A program made the translations under genes and the position numbers. Under the pieces are notes generated by a model. That model saw nothing but the letters and a program-made list of their open reading frames with translations, did no database searches and had not been told where the DNA came from. Of a stretch of 64,000 nt of DNA, positions 36,104-44,554 are shown one piece after another. Origin of the DNA: Bog-950 sp044225825 (lineage in GTDB: Bacteria; Bacteroidota; Bacteroidia; Chitinophagales; LD1); NCBI GenBank assembly GCA_044225825.1, contig JBGAIB010000010.1, positions 75,954-139,953 of the forward strand. The letters run 5' to 3'. The first letter of the stretch is position 1; each line of letters begins with the position of its first letter.

Positions 36104-36187
36104 GCCCGGATGGCGAAACTGGTAGACGCACTACTTTGAGGTGGTAGCGCCCGTAAGGGTGTGCGAGTTCGAATCTCGCTTCGGGCA
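36104..36187 (+). tRNA. tRNA-Leu (GAG)
   Basis: Class II tRNA. Acceptor GCCCGGA/TTCGGGC, D stem GCG/CGC with loop AAACTGGTAGA, anticodon stem CTACT/GGTAG, loop TTGAGGT with anticodon GAG, a short variable arm, and a T arm with TTCGAAT. Discriminator A at 36187; CCA is not encoded. It serves as an in-window reference for judging the tRNA-like RNA at 25596. Confidence 0.95.
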
Positions 36188-36201
36188 CATAACTAAACTT
36201 G

Positions 36202-36232
36202 AAGCCTCCTTAACAGGGGGCTTTTGCTTTTT
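36202..36232 (+). terminator. Terminator after tRNA-Leu
   Basis: AAGCC-TCC pairs with GG-GGGCTT, followed by TTGCTTTTT. It ends at the stop of the convergent PhoR-like gene and may serve both sides. Confidence 0.75.
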
Positions 36233-37297
36233 CTAACGTTCCTGCGCTTTCTCCAGGGTAAACGCAAAGGTGGTTCCAACCCCCACGGTACTGCGCACGT
36301 GAATAGTTTGCTGGTGGGCTTCCACAATGTGTTTAACGATAGCCAAACCCAGGCCGGTGCCACCCTGCTCGCGCGAACGGTGCTTATCAACCCGGTAAAA
36401 CCGCTCAAATAATCGTGGTAGATGTTTCTCATCAATACCAATACCGTTATCTGTTAGCTCTATCAAAATGTTTTCATCCATGTCGTAGAACCCGGCCACC
36501 GTTTCGCCGTTTTCCTTCCCGTACTTTATGGAGTTATCCAGCAGGTTGGTAATCACCTGCCGTATCTTTTCGCGGTCGGCAAATACGTAAAACTGCTTAT
36601 CGCATCCTTTTTTGATACTGAAAACGATGTTGCGTGTTTTGGCTTTCAGTTCCATGCTTTCAAACACATCCTTCACCAACTGGTTGATATCAAAGGTTTC
36701 CTTGATGATCGATTCTTCGCCCCGTTCAATTCTCGAAATTTCATCTAAATCATCTACGAGATTGCTGAGGCGTTCAATGCTTTTTGAAGTGCGTTCCAGA
36801 AAATGCCGCAAAACTTCCGGATCATCCATGGCGCCATCTAACAGGGTGTGCACATAGCCCTGTATGTTGAATAAAGGAGTTTTTAATTCGTGCGACAGGT
36901 TAGCTAAAAATTCCTTCCGGAACTTTTCGAGACTTTTTAAATCGGCAATTTCTTTATTCTGATTATCTGCCCATTTCTGCACTTCCTTTTCTACATCTTC
37001 CAGGGCCTCGCCCGTGTTTTCGGCCAACAGATCCTTCTCATCCTTGCCAAGTTTAAGGTTGTGGATGCGCTTGTAGATCAGCTTTACTTTGCGGTATATA
37101 AAAACCTCCAGGGAATAAGAAATCAAAAAGTAGCCAGCGGCAAATACCACTACAAATAATACCAGCAAGTGTAGTAAGGTGGTGTAGAAAAGCAGATCCA
37201 CCACACCGGCTACAGCGGCTACAACTAATGCCACAACCAGCGCAATGCGTGAAGGGCTCAGGTTTTTATTGTCAATAAAATCGGAAGGTCTTTTCAA
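36233..37297 (-). CDS. phoR: PhoR-like sensor histidine kinase
   Basis: 354 residues. Two membrane helices (about 18-37 and 42-63) are followed by a linker, a HisKA domain with LANLSHELKTPLF (H136 phosphorylated) and an HATPase domain: N box VITNLLDNSIKYG, G1 LTDNGIGID, F box and G2 GGTGLGLAIVKH. No PAS or large periplasmic sensor, as in E. coli PhoR. Placed last in the pst-phoU unit, 9 bp after phoU, it should be the phosphate-starvation kinase. The response regulator PhoB is not in the window. Confidence 0.85.
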   Translation of the reverse strand: MKRPSDFIDNKNLSPSRIALVVALVVAAVAGVVDLLFYTTLLHLLVLFVVVFAAGYFLISYSLEVFIYRKVKLIYKRIHNLKLGKDEKDLLAENTGEALEDVEKEVQKWADNQNKEIADLKSLEKFRKEFLANLSHELKTPLFNIQGYVHTLLDGAMDDPEVLRHFLERTSKSIERLSNLVDDLDEISRIERGEESIIKETFDINQLVKDVFESMELKAKTRNIVFSIKKGCDKQFYVFADREKIRQVITNLLDNSIKYGKENGETVAGFYDMDENILIELTDNGIGIDEKHLPRLFERFYRVDKHRSREQGGTGLGLAIVKHIVEAHQQTIHVRSTVGVGTTFAFTLEKAQER

Positions 37298-37306
37298 GGC
37301 TGCGGC

Positions 37307-37972
37307 TTAAAGTTTTTCTTTTTCGTGTTTCAGCACCTTTGCCTCCACGTAAAAAATCAGTTCTTCGGCAATGTTGCTGTTTAAATCGCCTACGCGTTCC
37401 AGCCGGCGCACAATGCTTATCAGGTTTAACAGTGATACTACATCGGTTCCGCCCTTGGTAAGATGTGTAGCCACTACCGAAGTCGCCAGTCGATTGATAG
37501 CGTCTAATTCCTCGTCTTTATTAAAAACGGCGCGTGCCTGTGCTGTATCATCGTGGCGTAAAGCGGCAATGTTATTTTCCAGCATGCTATCCGCTATCTC
37601 ATACATCTTAAGAAGTTGTAAATCAGCCAGTAGTTCATCCTTATATTTTTGGTCCAGTTCCAACACAAACTTCGATATGCCTTTGGCGCTATCACCAATA
37701 CTTTCCAGGTGCGAATTGATCTTAAAAGCCGCAAAAATAAAACGCAGGTCAATAGCCACCGGACTAAACAAGGCTACCAGGTTTTCGCAATCCTTGTCAA
37801 TTTTAAGTTCCTCAGCATTTACGCGGCGTTCGTTAAACAACACTTCGCGCGCCAGATCCTTATCCAGTGTTTGCAGGGCACGCATACTTTTGCGCAATTG
37901 TTTTTGCACCAGCAAAAACATGTCGATGAGGTTATTGCGCAGCGCAGTAAGTTCGGTATCTAAATGACCCAT
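37307..37972 (-). CDS. phoU: Phosphate signalling protein PhoU
   Basis: 221 residues, two PhoU three-helix repeats. The metal-binding signature motifs E-R-x-x-D are degenerate but recognisable (LESIGDSAKGISKF in the first, LERVGDLNSNIAEEL in the second). PhoU links the Pst transporter to PhoR and represses Pho genes when phosphate is ample. It lies between pstB (25 bp) and phoR (9 bp). Confidence 0.92.
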   Translation of the reverse strand: MGHLDTELTALRNNLIDMFLLVQKQLRKSMRALQTLDKDLAREVLFNERRVNAEELKIDKDCENLVALFSPVAIDLRFIFAAFKINSHLESIGDSAKGISKFVLELDQKYKDELLADLQLLKMYEIADSMLENNIAALRHDDTAQARAVFNKDEELDAINRLATSVVATHLTKGGTDVVSLLNLISIVRRLERVGDLNSNIAEELIFYVEAKVLKHEKEKL

Positions 37973-37997
37973 GGTTCTTTATTGATTTAGCAGTAAA

Positions 37998-38873
37998 CTA
38001 TCCGAAACGGCCGGTGATATAGTTCTGTGTTTTTTCCTGCTTGGGGTTTGTAAAAATGGTTTTGGTATCGTCGTATTCCACCAGGTCGCCCAGGTAAAAG
38101 AAAGCGGTTTTATCGCTAACGCGGGCGGCCTGTTGCATGTTGTGGGTTACTATCAGGATGGTGTATTTCTGTTTCAGGTCCCATATCAATTCCTCAATTT
38201 TTGAATTGCTGATAGGGTCCAATGCCGATGTGGGTTCATCCATCAAAATCACTGAAGGTTCAACGGCAATAGCTCGGGCAATACACAAACGCTGTTGTTG
38301 ACCCCCTGAAAGGCCAAGTGCATTTTTACTCAGTTTGTCTTTTACTTCTTCCCAAAGGGCGGCCTGTTTAAGTGAGCGTTCTACTGTTTCCTCAATAAAC
38401 TTTTTGTGGGTAATGCCATTTACCCGAAGGCCATAGGCCACGTTTTCGAAAATGCTTTTAGGAAAGGGGTTAGGCTTCTGAAAAACCATACCCACTTTCT
38501 TGCGCAGTTCGTTTACACGCAGATCGCGGGCAAATACGTCTTTATTGTCGATATGCACCGTGCCTTCCAGGCGGAAGCCTTCAATAAGGTCGTTCATGCG
38601 GTTAAAAATGCGCAGGTAGGTAGATTTGCCGCAACCCGAAGGGCCTATCAGCGCCGTAACGGTATTGGCTTTAATCTCCATGTTTACATCGCGCAATACG
38701 TGAAAATCGCCATACCAGCAATGCACATTCTTTGTTTCTACTTTATTCATGCCTTCGGTGTTCGAAAGATTTTTATCGGGCATAAACTCGGCGCCACGTA
38801 AGGCTTCCGTGTTTGTGTCATCGGCCCTTTTTTCAATACTACTCATTTTTGTTTCCATTTCATTATCCTTCAT
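37998..38873 (-). CDS. pstB: Phosphate ABC transporter ATP-binding protein
   Basis: 291 residues. Walker A GPSGCGKST, signature LSGGQQQRLCIARA, Walker B VILMDEPTSALD, and the H-loop VTHNM. The first about 41 residues are a charged, weakly conserved extension before MNKVETKNVHCWYG, where typical PstB begins. The ATG at 38873 is used (a GTG lies 3 bp upstream, adjacent to the pstA stop); the internal ATG at about 38750 would give a conventional-length product. Energises PstCA. Confidence 0.95.
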   Translation of the reverse strand: MKDNEMETKMSSIEKRADDTNTEALRGAEFMPDKNLSNTEGMNKVETKNVHCWYGDFHVLRDVNMEIKANTVTALIGPSGCGKSTYLRIFNRMNDLIEGFRLEGTVHIDNKDVFARDLRVNELRKKVGMVFQKPNPFPKSIFENVAYGLRVNGITHKKFIEETVERSLKQAALWEEVKDKLSKNALGLSGGQQQRLCIARAIAVEPSVILMDEPTSALDPISNSKIEELIWDLKQKYTILIVTHNMQQAARVSDKTAFFYLGDLVEYDDTKTIFTNPKQEKTQNYITGRFG

Positions 38874-38876
38874 CAC

Positions 38877-39734
38877 TTACCACTTTACATTTTTCTGCCA
38901 GCGGTTACGCAGCAGCACGGCGCTACCGTTCATTACTATGGTAATCAATAACAACACTATAATGCCAGCTGCTGCATTTACTAAAAACTCTGCCTGTGGC
39001 CGGCTCACCCAGTTAAATATCTGGATAGGCAATACCGTGAACGAATCGAATACCGACTTAGGAGTAAAAGGCACATAGGTTAATGCACCAACTACAATCA
39101 AAGGGGCGGTTTCGCCAATGGCGCGCGATAATGCCAGGATTATGCCTGTCATTATGCCGCCGGCCGAAGCAGGTAATACCTGCATCCAGATGGTTTGCCA
39201 TTTGCTGGCCCCCAGGGCATACGAGGCTTCGCGCAATGTGTTGGGCACGGCTTTTAGCGCTTCGCGGGTAGAAACAATTACTATTGGCATAATCAGCAAT
39301 GCCAGGGTGCAGCTACCTGCCAGTATGCTTTCGCCCATATGCAGAAAGCGTACAAAAAATTCAAGACCCAATAAGCCGTAGATAATAGATGGAACACCGG
39401 CAAGGTTCGAGATGTTGATCTCTAAAAAGTTACTCCACCAGCCTTTCTTGTTGTATTCCTCCAGATAAATGCCCGCACCAACGCCAATAGGGATAGCCGC
39501 TATAGCAGTGGTAATCATAATCCATAATGTACCGGCCCAGGCAGTAAGTATGCCGGCATTTTCGGCCCGGCGCGATGGCAAGCTGGTAAAGAATTTCAAC
39601 GAAATGCGGTGCAAGCCATCCATGCCGATTTTTACCAGCAATATGCCCAGCATAATCAGGCCTACAGAGGTAGCAATCATCGCCCAAATTTTAAAGGAGT
39701 TGTTCTTTGCGCTTTTAATCTGCTCGTTATTCAT
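38877..39734 (-). CDS. pstA: Phosphate ABC transporter permease PstA
   Basis: 285 residues, about six membrane helices. The EAA loop EASYALGASKWQTIWMQVLPA contacts PstB, and LALSRAIGETAPLI is the conserved PstA/C segment. It overlaps pstC by 8 bp and ends 3 bp before pstB. Confidence 0.95.
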   Translation of the reverse strand: MNNEQIKSAKNNSFKIWAMIATSVGLIMLGILLVKIGMDGLHRISLKFFTSLPSRRAENAGILTAWAGTLWIMITTAIAAIPIGVGAGIYLEEYNKKGWWSNFLEINISNLAGVPSIIYGLLGLEFFVRFLHMGESILAGSCTLALLIMPIVIVSTREALKAVPNTLREASYALGASKWQTIWMQVLPASAGGIMTGIILALSRAIGETAPLIVVGALTYVPFTPKSVFDSFTVLPIQIFNWVSRPQAEFLVNAAAGIIVLLLITIVMNGSAVLLRNRWQKNVKW

Positions 39735-40602
39735 ACGCCTCCCTGTATTTCTTCTTGATATAAAAGCTGATGTTGTTAAGGATAAACGTTACCACAAAAA
39801 GCGATAAGCCGGCTGCAAAAATGGTTTTGTATTCCAGCGATCCATGTGGCACGTCACCCAGGCTAACCTGCACTATATAGGTGGTTACTGTTTCTATCGG
39901 CACAGTTGGGTCCAGCGTTAAACGCGGTTGCTGACCTGCTGCAATAGCTACAATCATCGTTTCACCAATGGCGCGCGACAGCGCAAGAATAACTGAAACA
40001 ATAATACCCGAAGAAGCGGCAGGCACCACTACACGTAAGGCCGTTTGCAGGGTAGTGCTGCCCAGGGCGTAGGCCCCTTCGCGCAAGTGGCGCGGAACGG
40101 CATACAAAGCATCCTCGCTGAGTGAGGAGATGAGCGGAACGATCATTATACCCATTACTATACCCGGCGATAACGCATTAAAGCCTGCAAGCCCCGGTAT
40201 TAATAATTGCAGTGCCGGGGTTACTACCGTTAAGGCAAAAAAGCCATATACCACGGTGGGTACAGCCGCCAGTATTTCCAGCATGGGCTTTACAATACCA
40301 CGGAAACGCTTACCTGCATATTCGCTCAGGTAAATGGCAATCGATAAGCCCAAGGGTAAAGCAATTGCAATAGCTATTACGGTTGTTAATAAGGTACCGC
40401 TAATCAGCGGCAATATCCCAAAGTGTTTATCTGCAAAAAGCGGGGTCCATTGGGTATCGGTTAAAAAGTCCTTTATCGGCACTTCGCTGAAGAACTGTAC
40501 CGATTGCACCAGCAACACGGCTATGATGCCCAGGGTGGTTAAAATACAAACCGCACTGCAGGCAAACAAGAAGCCTTCTATAATTCTCTCCTTAATATTC
40601 AT
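39727..40602 (-). CDS. pstC: Phosphate ABC transporter permease PstC
   Basis: 291 residues with about six membrane helices. EAA loop EGAYALGSTTLQTALRVVVPA and LALSRAIGETMIV. It sits 65 bp after pstS; a large hairpin in that gap (40611-40640) may reduce expression relative to the binding protein. Partner of PstA in the phosphate channel. Confidence 0.95.
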   Translation of the reverse strand: MNIKERIIEGFLFACSAVCILTTLGIIAVLLVQSVQFFSEVPIKDFLTDTQWTPLFADKHFGILPLISGTLLTTVIAIAIALPLGLSIAIYLSEYAGKRFRGIVKPMLEILAAVPTVVYGFFALTVVTPALQLLIPGLAGFNALSPGIVMGIMIVPLISSLSEDALYAVPRHLREGAYALGSTTLQTALRVVVPAASSGIIVSVILALSRAIGETMIVAIAAGQQPRLTLDPTVPIETVTTYIVQVSLGDVPHGSLEYKTIFAAGLSLFVVTFILNNISFYIKKKYREAYE

Positions 40603-40610
40603 TTGTACTA

Positions 40611-40640
40611 AACCCTGCCGGATTTGGAGCCGGCAGGGTT
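40611..40640 (-). promoter_or_regulatory. Perfect 11-bp hairpin between pstS and pstC
   Basis: AACCCTGCCGG pairs with CCGGCAGGGTT around an 8-nt loop; no long U-run follows. It is well placed to stabilise the pstS message and partly end transcription before pstC, so that binding protein exceeds transporter. Confidence 0.7.
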
Positions 40641-40667
40641 ATTATGGGTCAATTTAATAAAGGGTTT

Positions 40668-41705
40668 TTACTTTGTTTCAGCGGCTGTTTCGTCGCTCAG
40701 TAAATCTTCCATTTTAACACCTACTGTGTTTTTGCCTGAGAATACAGAACCCTTGGTACCTGCAGCAAAACGCTTTTTTACCAGTTCTGCAATATTATCC
40801 GGTAACGAAACATAACCTACTTCCGAAGCCAGTTTGCTGGCATTGGCCAGGTAATATTCTACAAAGCTTTTAACTTCTGCACGTGCAGCGCTCTTGGCAT
40901 TTACGTAGATAAACAAAGGACGGGATAAAGGCTGGTAGGTGCCATTGCGAACAGTTTCGGCACTTGGAGCAATAGCTCCATCACCGTTTTCTTTCTTTTC
41001 ATCGTCAATAGGTACCAGTTTAAGCTTGTCCTTGTTGTTTTCGTAGTAAGCTAAGCCAAAGAAACCTAAGGCATTTTTATCGCCTGCAATACCCTGTACC
41101 AGCACATTATCGTCTTCGCTGGCGGTATAGTCGCCACGGCAGTCTTTCGATTTACCAACTACTGCTTCAGTAAAGTAATCGAATGTGCCCGATTGGGTAC
41201 CGGCACCAAACAAGCGAATTTCGGTGTTAGGCCATTTAGGGTTAACCTGGTTCCATTTGGTAATTTTACCCTGGGCAGCAGGTTCCCACATTTTCTTTAA
41301 CTCGGCTACGGTTATCTTATCAAGCCAGGTATTTTCCTTGTTCACTACCACAGCTAATCCGTCGTATGCCACCGGTAATTCGATGTATTCGATGGAGCCG
41401 GCTTTGCAAATGGAGTCTTCGCCACCTTTAATAGGGCGCGAGGCATCCGAAATATCTGTTTCACCGCGGCCGAATTTTTTGAAACCGCCACCGGTTCCCG
41501 ATTCGCCTACCGATACTTTAACACCGCTGTTGGCCGCACCGAAATCTTCTGCTACTGCTTCGCTCAACAGATAAACGGTAGAAGAACCGTCTATTTTAAT
41601 GTCTCCTGTTAAGCCTTTGTTTCCTTCTCCGCCATTTTGTTGTTGCTGATTATTGCCGCAAGAGGCCAGCGCTAACACTGAAAATGCGATTACTAATTTT
41701 TTCAT
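40668..41705 (-). CDS. pstS: Phosphate-binding lipoprotein PstS
   Basis: 345 residues. Lipoprotein signal with lipobox LASC (Cys16). Phosphate-loop residues are visible as IDGSSTVYLLSEA, GESGTGGGFKKF, ISDASRPIK and the GAGTQSGTFDYF segment. It captures phosphate outside the inner membrane and delivers it to PstCA. A candidate Pho operator lies 36 bp upstream of the ATG. Porin upstream, pstC downstream. Confidence 0.95.
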   Translation of the reverse strand: MKKLVIAFSVLALASCGNNQQQQNGGEGNKGLTGDIKIDGSSTVYLLSEAVAEDFGAANSGVKVSVGESGTGGGFKKFGRGETDISDASRPIKGGEDSICKAGSIEYIELPVAYDGLAVVVNKENTWLDKITVAELKKMWEPAAQGKITKWNQVNPKWPNTEIRLFGAGTQSGTFDYFTEAVVGKSKDCRGDYTASEDDNVLVQGIAGDKNALGFFGLAYYENNKDKLKLVPIDDEKKENGDGAIAPSAETVRNGTYQPLSRPLFIYVNAKSAARAEVKSFVEYYLANASKLASEVGYVSLPDNIAELVKKRFAAGTKGSVFSGKNTVGVKMEDLLSDETAAETK

Positions 41706-41740
41706 CTTGTACTATTTAATTGGTTGCAAAAATGTTTCCT

Positions 41741-41761
41741 GAGTATTTCTTTAATGTTAAG
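41741..41761 (-). promoter_or_regulatory. Candidate Pho operator upstream of pstS
   Basis: Minus strand begins CTTAACATT and ends AATACT, about 16 of 20 positions identical to the site before the porin. 11-bp phasing of TTAA-type half sites resembles the spacing of PhoB direct repeats. Not an E. coli-type CTGTCAT box. Confidence 0.45.
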
Positions 41762-41794
41762 GCGTTGTTACATTACGGGTAACAGCGCTATTTT

Positions 41795-43079
41795 TTATTT
41801 TTTAAACCAGTTGGTATCAAAGGTAAATTGGGTGCGCAGCGTCAATACGTTATCGCGTAAATCGCGGCTGTATCCTGCCAGGTTGGTCTTTTCGTTCTGA
41901 ACTATATCGTAATAGAGCATCAATTTAAACCAATCGTAAGGGCGGAACACATACCCAAAACCAAAGGTTTGGTAACGCACATCACCCTTGCCGGCCCTGC
42001 TGTCGTTCGTACCAGTCATATTTAAATACCAGGTCGTGATACATGGTGTGGTTGCCCTTTAACTTGTGTTTAAAGGTTTGGATGAAATAGAAGTAAGCAC
42101 CATTAAACTTGCGGATATACAAGTTGCTGCCTACCGCTGTTGGAACCGTTGAGCCGGTAGCTATGCCCGGTTGCTGGCCTGTAATAAATTCGCCGCGCAG
42201 TGTAGTAGTGCCTATTTTGTAATCTAAACTCATCTGCAGGTCGGCGCCATAATACTTCCGTTCCCATCCTTTTTTACCGGTTTGGTTGCTGTCAGCGATA
42301 TTGGTATAACGCAATACGCCGAGGCTATCGTTTTGCAGAGCGTAAACCGAATTGGTGGTTTGCAATACATGTCCCCAGTAAAGCGAAGCACCGCCGCCAA
42401 TGGTAAACTTCAATTTATCACCAATGGTTTTACGTGCCTGTAGGCGGCCTACAAAGTCCTTGAATTTGTCAAACTCCACCAAACTGGGGCCGTTGCCATT
42501 AATAACCGAGGCATCCAGGCGTAGGTAAACCGGTTTAAAGGTGGAAGGCGACTCTACAATAATTTCCGCACCCAGGTCTTTCTCCGAGGGATGCAATATC
42601 TGGCTCATGCGGCCGCGCTCGGGTGTTTCGCGTACTTGCGATGAATAGGGTACCTCGTAGCCAAACTGACGGTTAAAAATGCCACCTTGAAAGCCTACCC
42701 ACCCTGTCCACGGGTCGTTAATGCGACCATAGAAGTCGCGCACGCCAAAGCCTTTTTCACTCATATCCATCTGGAAAACCACTTCAGCCATTTTAAAGCC
42801 TTTCGGGCTTTCGTGCTCGTAACCGATTTTAATACGGCCCCTGCGCACGGCGAAGCGGTTGTCCGTATTGGGAGCAAAATCACCCCCATCGTAACCGGCA
42901 GCACCAACAGTGTCGGCATGTTGGTATTGTAACTGCACATAACCGGAAAGCCTGAAATCCCGGAGGATGTTCAAGAGCTTGTCCATCTTGTTTACCCTTG
43001 CTTCCAGCGTGTCGAGTCTTGTTTGCCCGGAAACCGACAACGCTGCGGATAAAAACAGGATTGGTAATAATTTTTTCAT
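41795..43079 (-). pseudogene. Phosphate-selective porin (OprO/OprP type), frameshifted
   Basis: The 5' part (43079 to about 42005) encodes a signal peptide (MKKLLPILFLSAALSVSGQ), a short coiled coil (LEARVNKMDKLLNILRD) and strands such as LSGYVQLQYQHAD and FAVRRGRIKIGYEHESPKG, which identify an OprO/OprP-like trimeric porin. The frame ends early at TGA 41982, while the remaining strands (DVRYQTFGFGYVFRPYDWFKLMLYYDIVQNEKT) are encoded in a second frame to 41795. One indel near 41995-42012, in the YDWY...SRAG region, explains both. Restored length is about 427 residues, normal for the family. The indel may be a true mutation or a sequencing error. First gene of the pst unit. Confidence 0.85.
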
Positions 43080-43125
43080 GCGGTAGTTTATCTTTTGGTT
43101 AATAGGTATGGCAAAAGACGGATTA

Positions 43126-43146
43126 CAGTATTAACTGAATGTTAAG
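43126..43146 (-). promoter_or_regulatory. Candidate Pho operator upstream of the porin
   Basis: Minus strand CTTAACATTCAG then TTAATACTG, 46 bp before the porin ATG. TTAA cores are spaced 11 bp apart. Shares its sequence with the site before pstS. Confidence 0.45.
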
Positions 43147-43239
43147 TCAGATTTATGGTTAAATTAACAAGGCATGTGTTTTCATTGATATAAACAGGTT
43201 TTGCACAATGGATAGCAGTGTTAGGTGCTTAATAATGCG

Positions 43240-43256
43240 TTAATACTCAGTATTAA
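43240..43256. promoter_or_regulatory. Palindromic operator-like site
   Basis: TTAATACT-C-AGTATTAA, a perfect 8-bp inverted repeat about a central base, in the 285-bp gap between the porin and the small exported protein. Looks like a dimeric regulator site; regulator unknown. The rest of the gap shows nothing else I can support. Confidence 0.45.
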
Positions 43257-43364
43257 GGCGCTTAATGGTTTTGTAACATGGTTTTTTGGGGGGAGGGTAC
43301 ATTTAAGCTAGCTTTTAATTATTTTTTAAGGATACGACCTGGCTTATTAACTATATTCGCAACC

Positions 43365-43685
43365 ATGCCGGGCCGTTATTTTCGTTGTCTACTGAGTTTG
43401 CTGGTAGTGCTGCATTTTGCAGGGCTAACGCAGCTTGTTTCGGCATATGCCCGCGATAAGGCTTCTTACGTTAGCATGTTGAACATGAACGAAGAGGAAA
43501 GCAAGAAGGAAAAGGATACCACTGAAGATGACTTACTGGAAACGGCTTTTTTAGATAAGCAGGTACAGCAGTTGGCTTTGGTTGTAATCACGGAACACTC
43601 GGTTCAATTGGTAGCCTCCGCCAGTCTGGTTCAGCACCAGTTTATTGGCGATCAACACACCCCTCCCCCTAATAGTTTAGTGTAA
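43365..43685 (+). CDS. Small exported protein of unknown function
   Basis: 106 residues from ATG at 43365. The frame is open 87 bp further, but MPGRYFRCLLSLLVVLHFAGLTQLVSA is a clear signal or anchor sequence. The middle is very charged (NEEESKKEKDTTEDDLLE), followed by LALVVITEHSVQLVASA and a Pro-rich end. No family recognised. It precedes the carbonic anhydrase by 104 bp and may share its transcript. Confidence 0.55.
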   Translation: MPGRYFRCLLSLLVVLHFAGLTQLVSAYARDKASYVSMLNMNEEESKKEKDTTEDDLLETAFLDKQVQQLALVVITEHSVQLVASASLVQHQFIGDQHTPPPNSLV

Positions 43686-43789
43686 TTCAATCCGTACTAC
43701 GGCATTGCCTTGTGCATCGCCGTTTTATGGCTGCAAGGTTATAGACCTTCGCATGCCTCATTTCCGGTTGTTTCATTAAACAGTGTGTT

Positions 43790-44479
43790 ATGTTAGTAGC
43801 CAAAAATCATTTTCCCCCTAAAACAAGCCCGCAGGAAGCGCTCAGTTTATTAAAAGAAGGCAATTACCGTTTTGTAAATAACCTGAAAGTAAACCGCAGC
43901 CTGCAGGAGCAGGTGGCTGAAACACAGTTTGAGCAACACCCTTTTGCGGCTCTGGTTAGCTGTATGGATTCACACGTTGCCCCCGAGTTATTGTTCGACC
44001 TTGGATTGGGAGATATTTACAGTATACGCCTGGCCGGTAATGTTATTAGCGAAGAAGTTGTGGACAGCCTGGAGTATGCCGTGGTTCATGGAGCTTCTCT
44101 ATTGGTGGTGTTGGGGCATACTAATTGCCGGGCCATCCGTTACGCCTGCGAGGATGGCACATCTCCTGTAAATTTATTGGCCCAACGGTTACGACCCTCT
44201 ATAAGAGCCGCCCGCGAAATTAAACCCATGATGACCGGTTGGGAGTTTGTAAATGCCGTGGCTTGTAGTCATGTGAAGCTAAGCGTGCAAACCTTGGTTG
44301 AAAAAAGCCCACTTATTAAAAGGCAGTTGCTAAGCGGTAACCTGCAACTGTGGGCTGCTATGTATGATGTAAGCACAGGCGCGGTGGAATTTATTGAACA
44401 TGATATGCAATTACAACTGCTCCGTTCACCTGTTGCGGAAGGCAGTGTTTCGTTAACTACTGAAGTATTGGTTAAATAG
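43790..44479 (+). CDS. Beta-class carbonic anhydrase with an altered active site
   Basis: 229 residues. The Zn ligands are C58 (SCMDSH), H110 and C113 (GHTNCRAI), and D60 of the catalytic dyad is present. The dyad partner, normally Arg in C-x-D-x-R, is His here (H62). Beta-carbonic anhydrases interconvert CO2 and bicarbonate. Loss of the Arg would change how D60 is held and may weaken activity or indicate a related, altered function. Fold-defining parts otherwise look intact (FVNNLKVNR, LAGNVISEEVVDSLEYAV). A strong terminator follows. Confidence 0.85.
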   Translation: MLVAKNHFPPKTSPQEALSLLKEGNYRFVNNLKVNRSLQEQVAETQFEQHPFAALVSCMDSHVAPELLFDLGLGDIYSIRLAGNVISEEVVDSLEYAVVHGASLLVVLGHTNCRAIRYACEDGTSPVNLLAQRLRPSIRAAREIKPMMTGWEFVNAVACSHVKLSVQTLVEKSPLIKRQLLSGNLQLWAAMYDVSTGAVEFIEHDMQLQLLRSPVAEGSVSLTTEVLVK

Positions 44480-44507
44480 GTTGTCGCAAATATGTTCCCT
44501 GTGTAGT

Positions 44508-44543
44508 AGCCCTCCTTCCTGCCCGGAAAGGAGGGCTTTGTTT
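44508..44543 (+). terminator. Terminator after the carbonic anhydrase
   Basis: AGCCCTCCTT pairs with AAGGAGGGCT (10 bp, 10-nt loop), followed by TTGTTTT. Located before the convergent GNAT gene. Confidence 0.9.
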
Positions 44544-44554
44544 TAGTGTACCGC

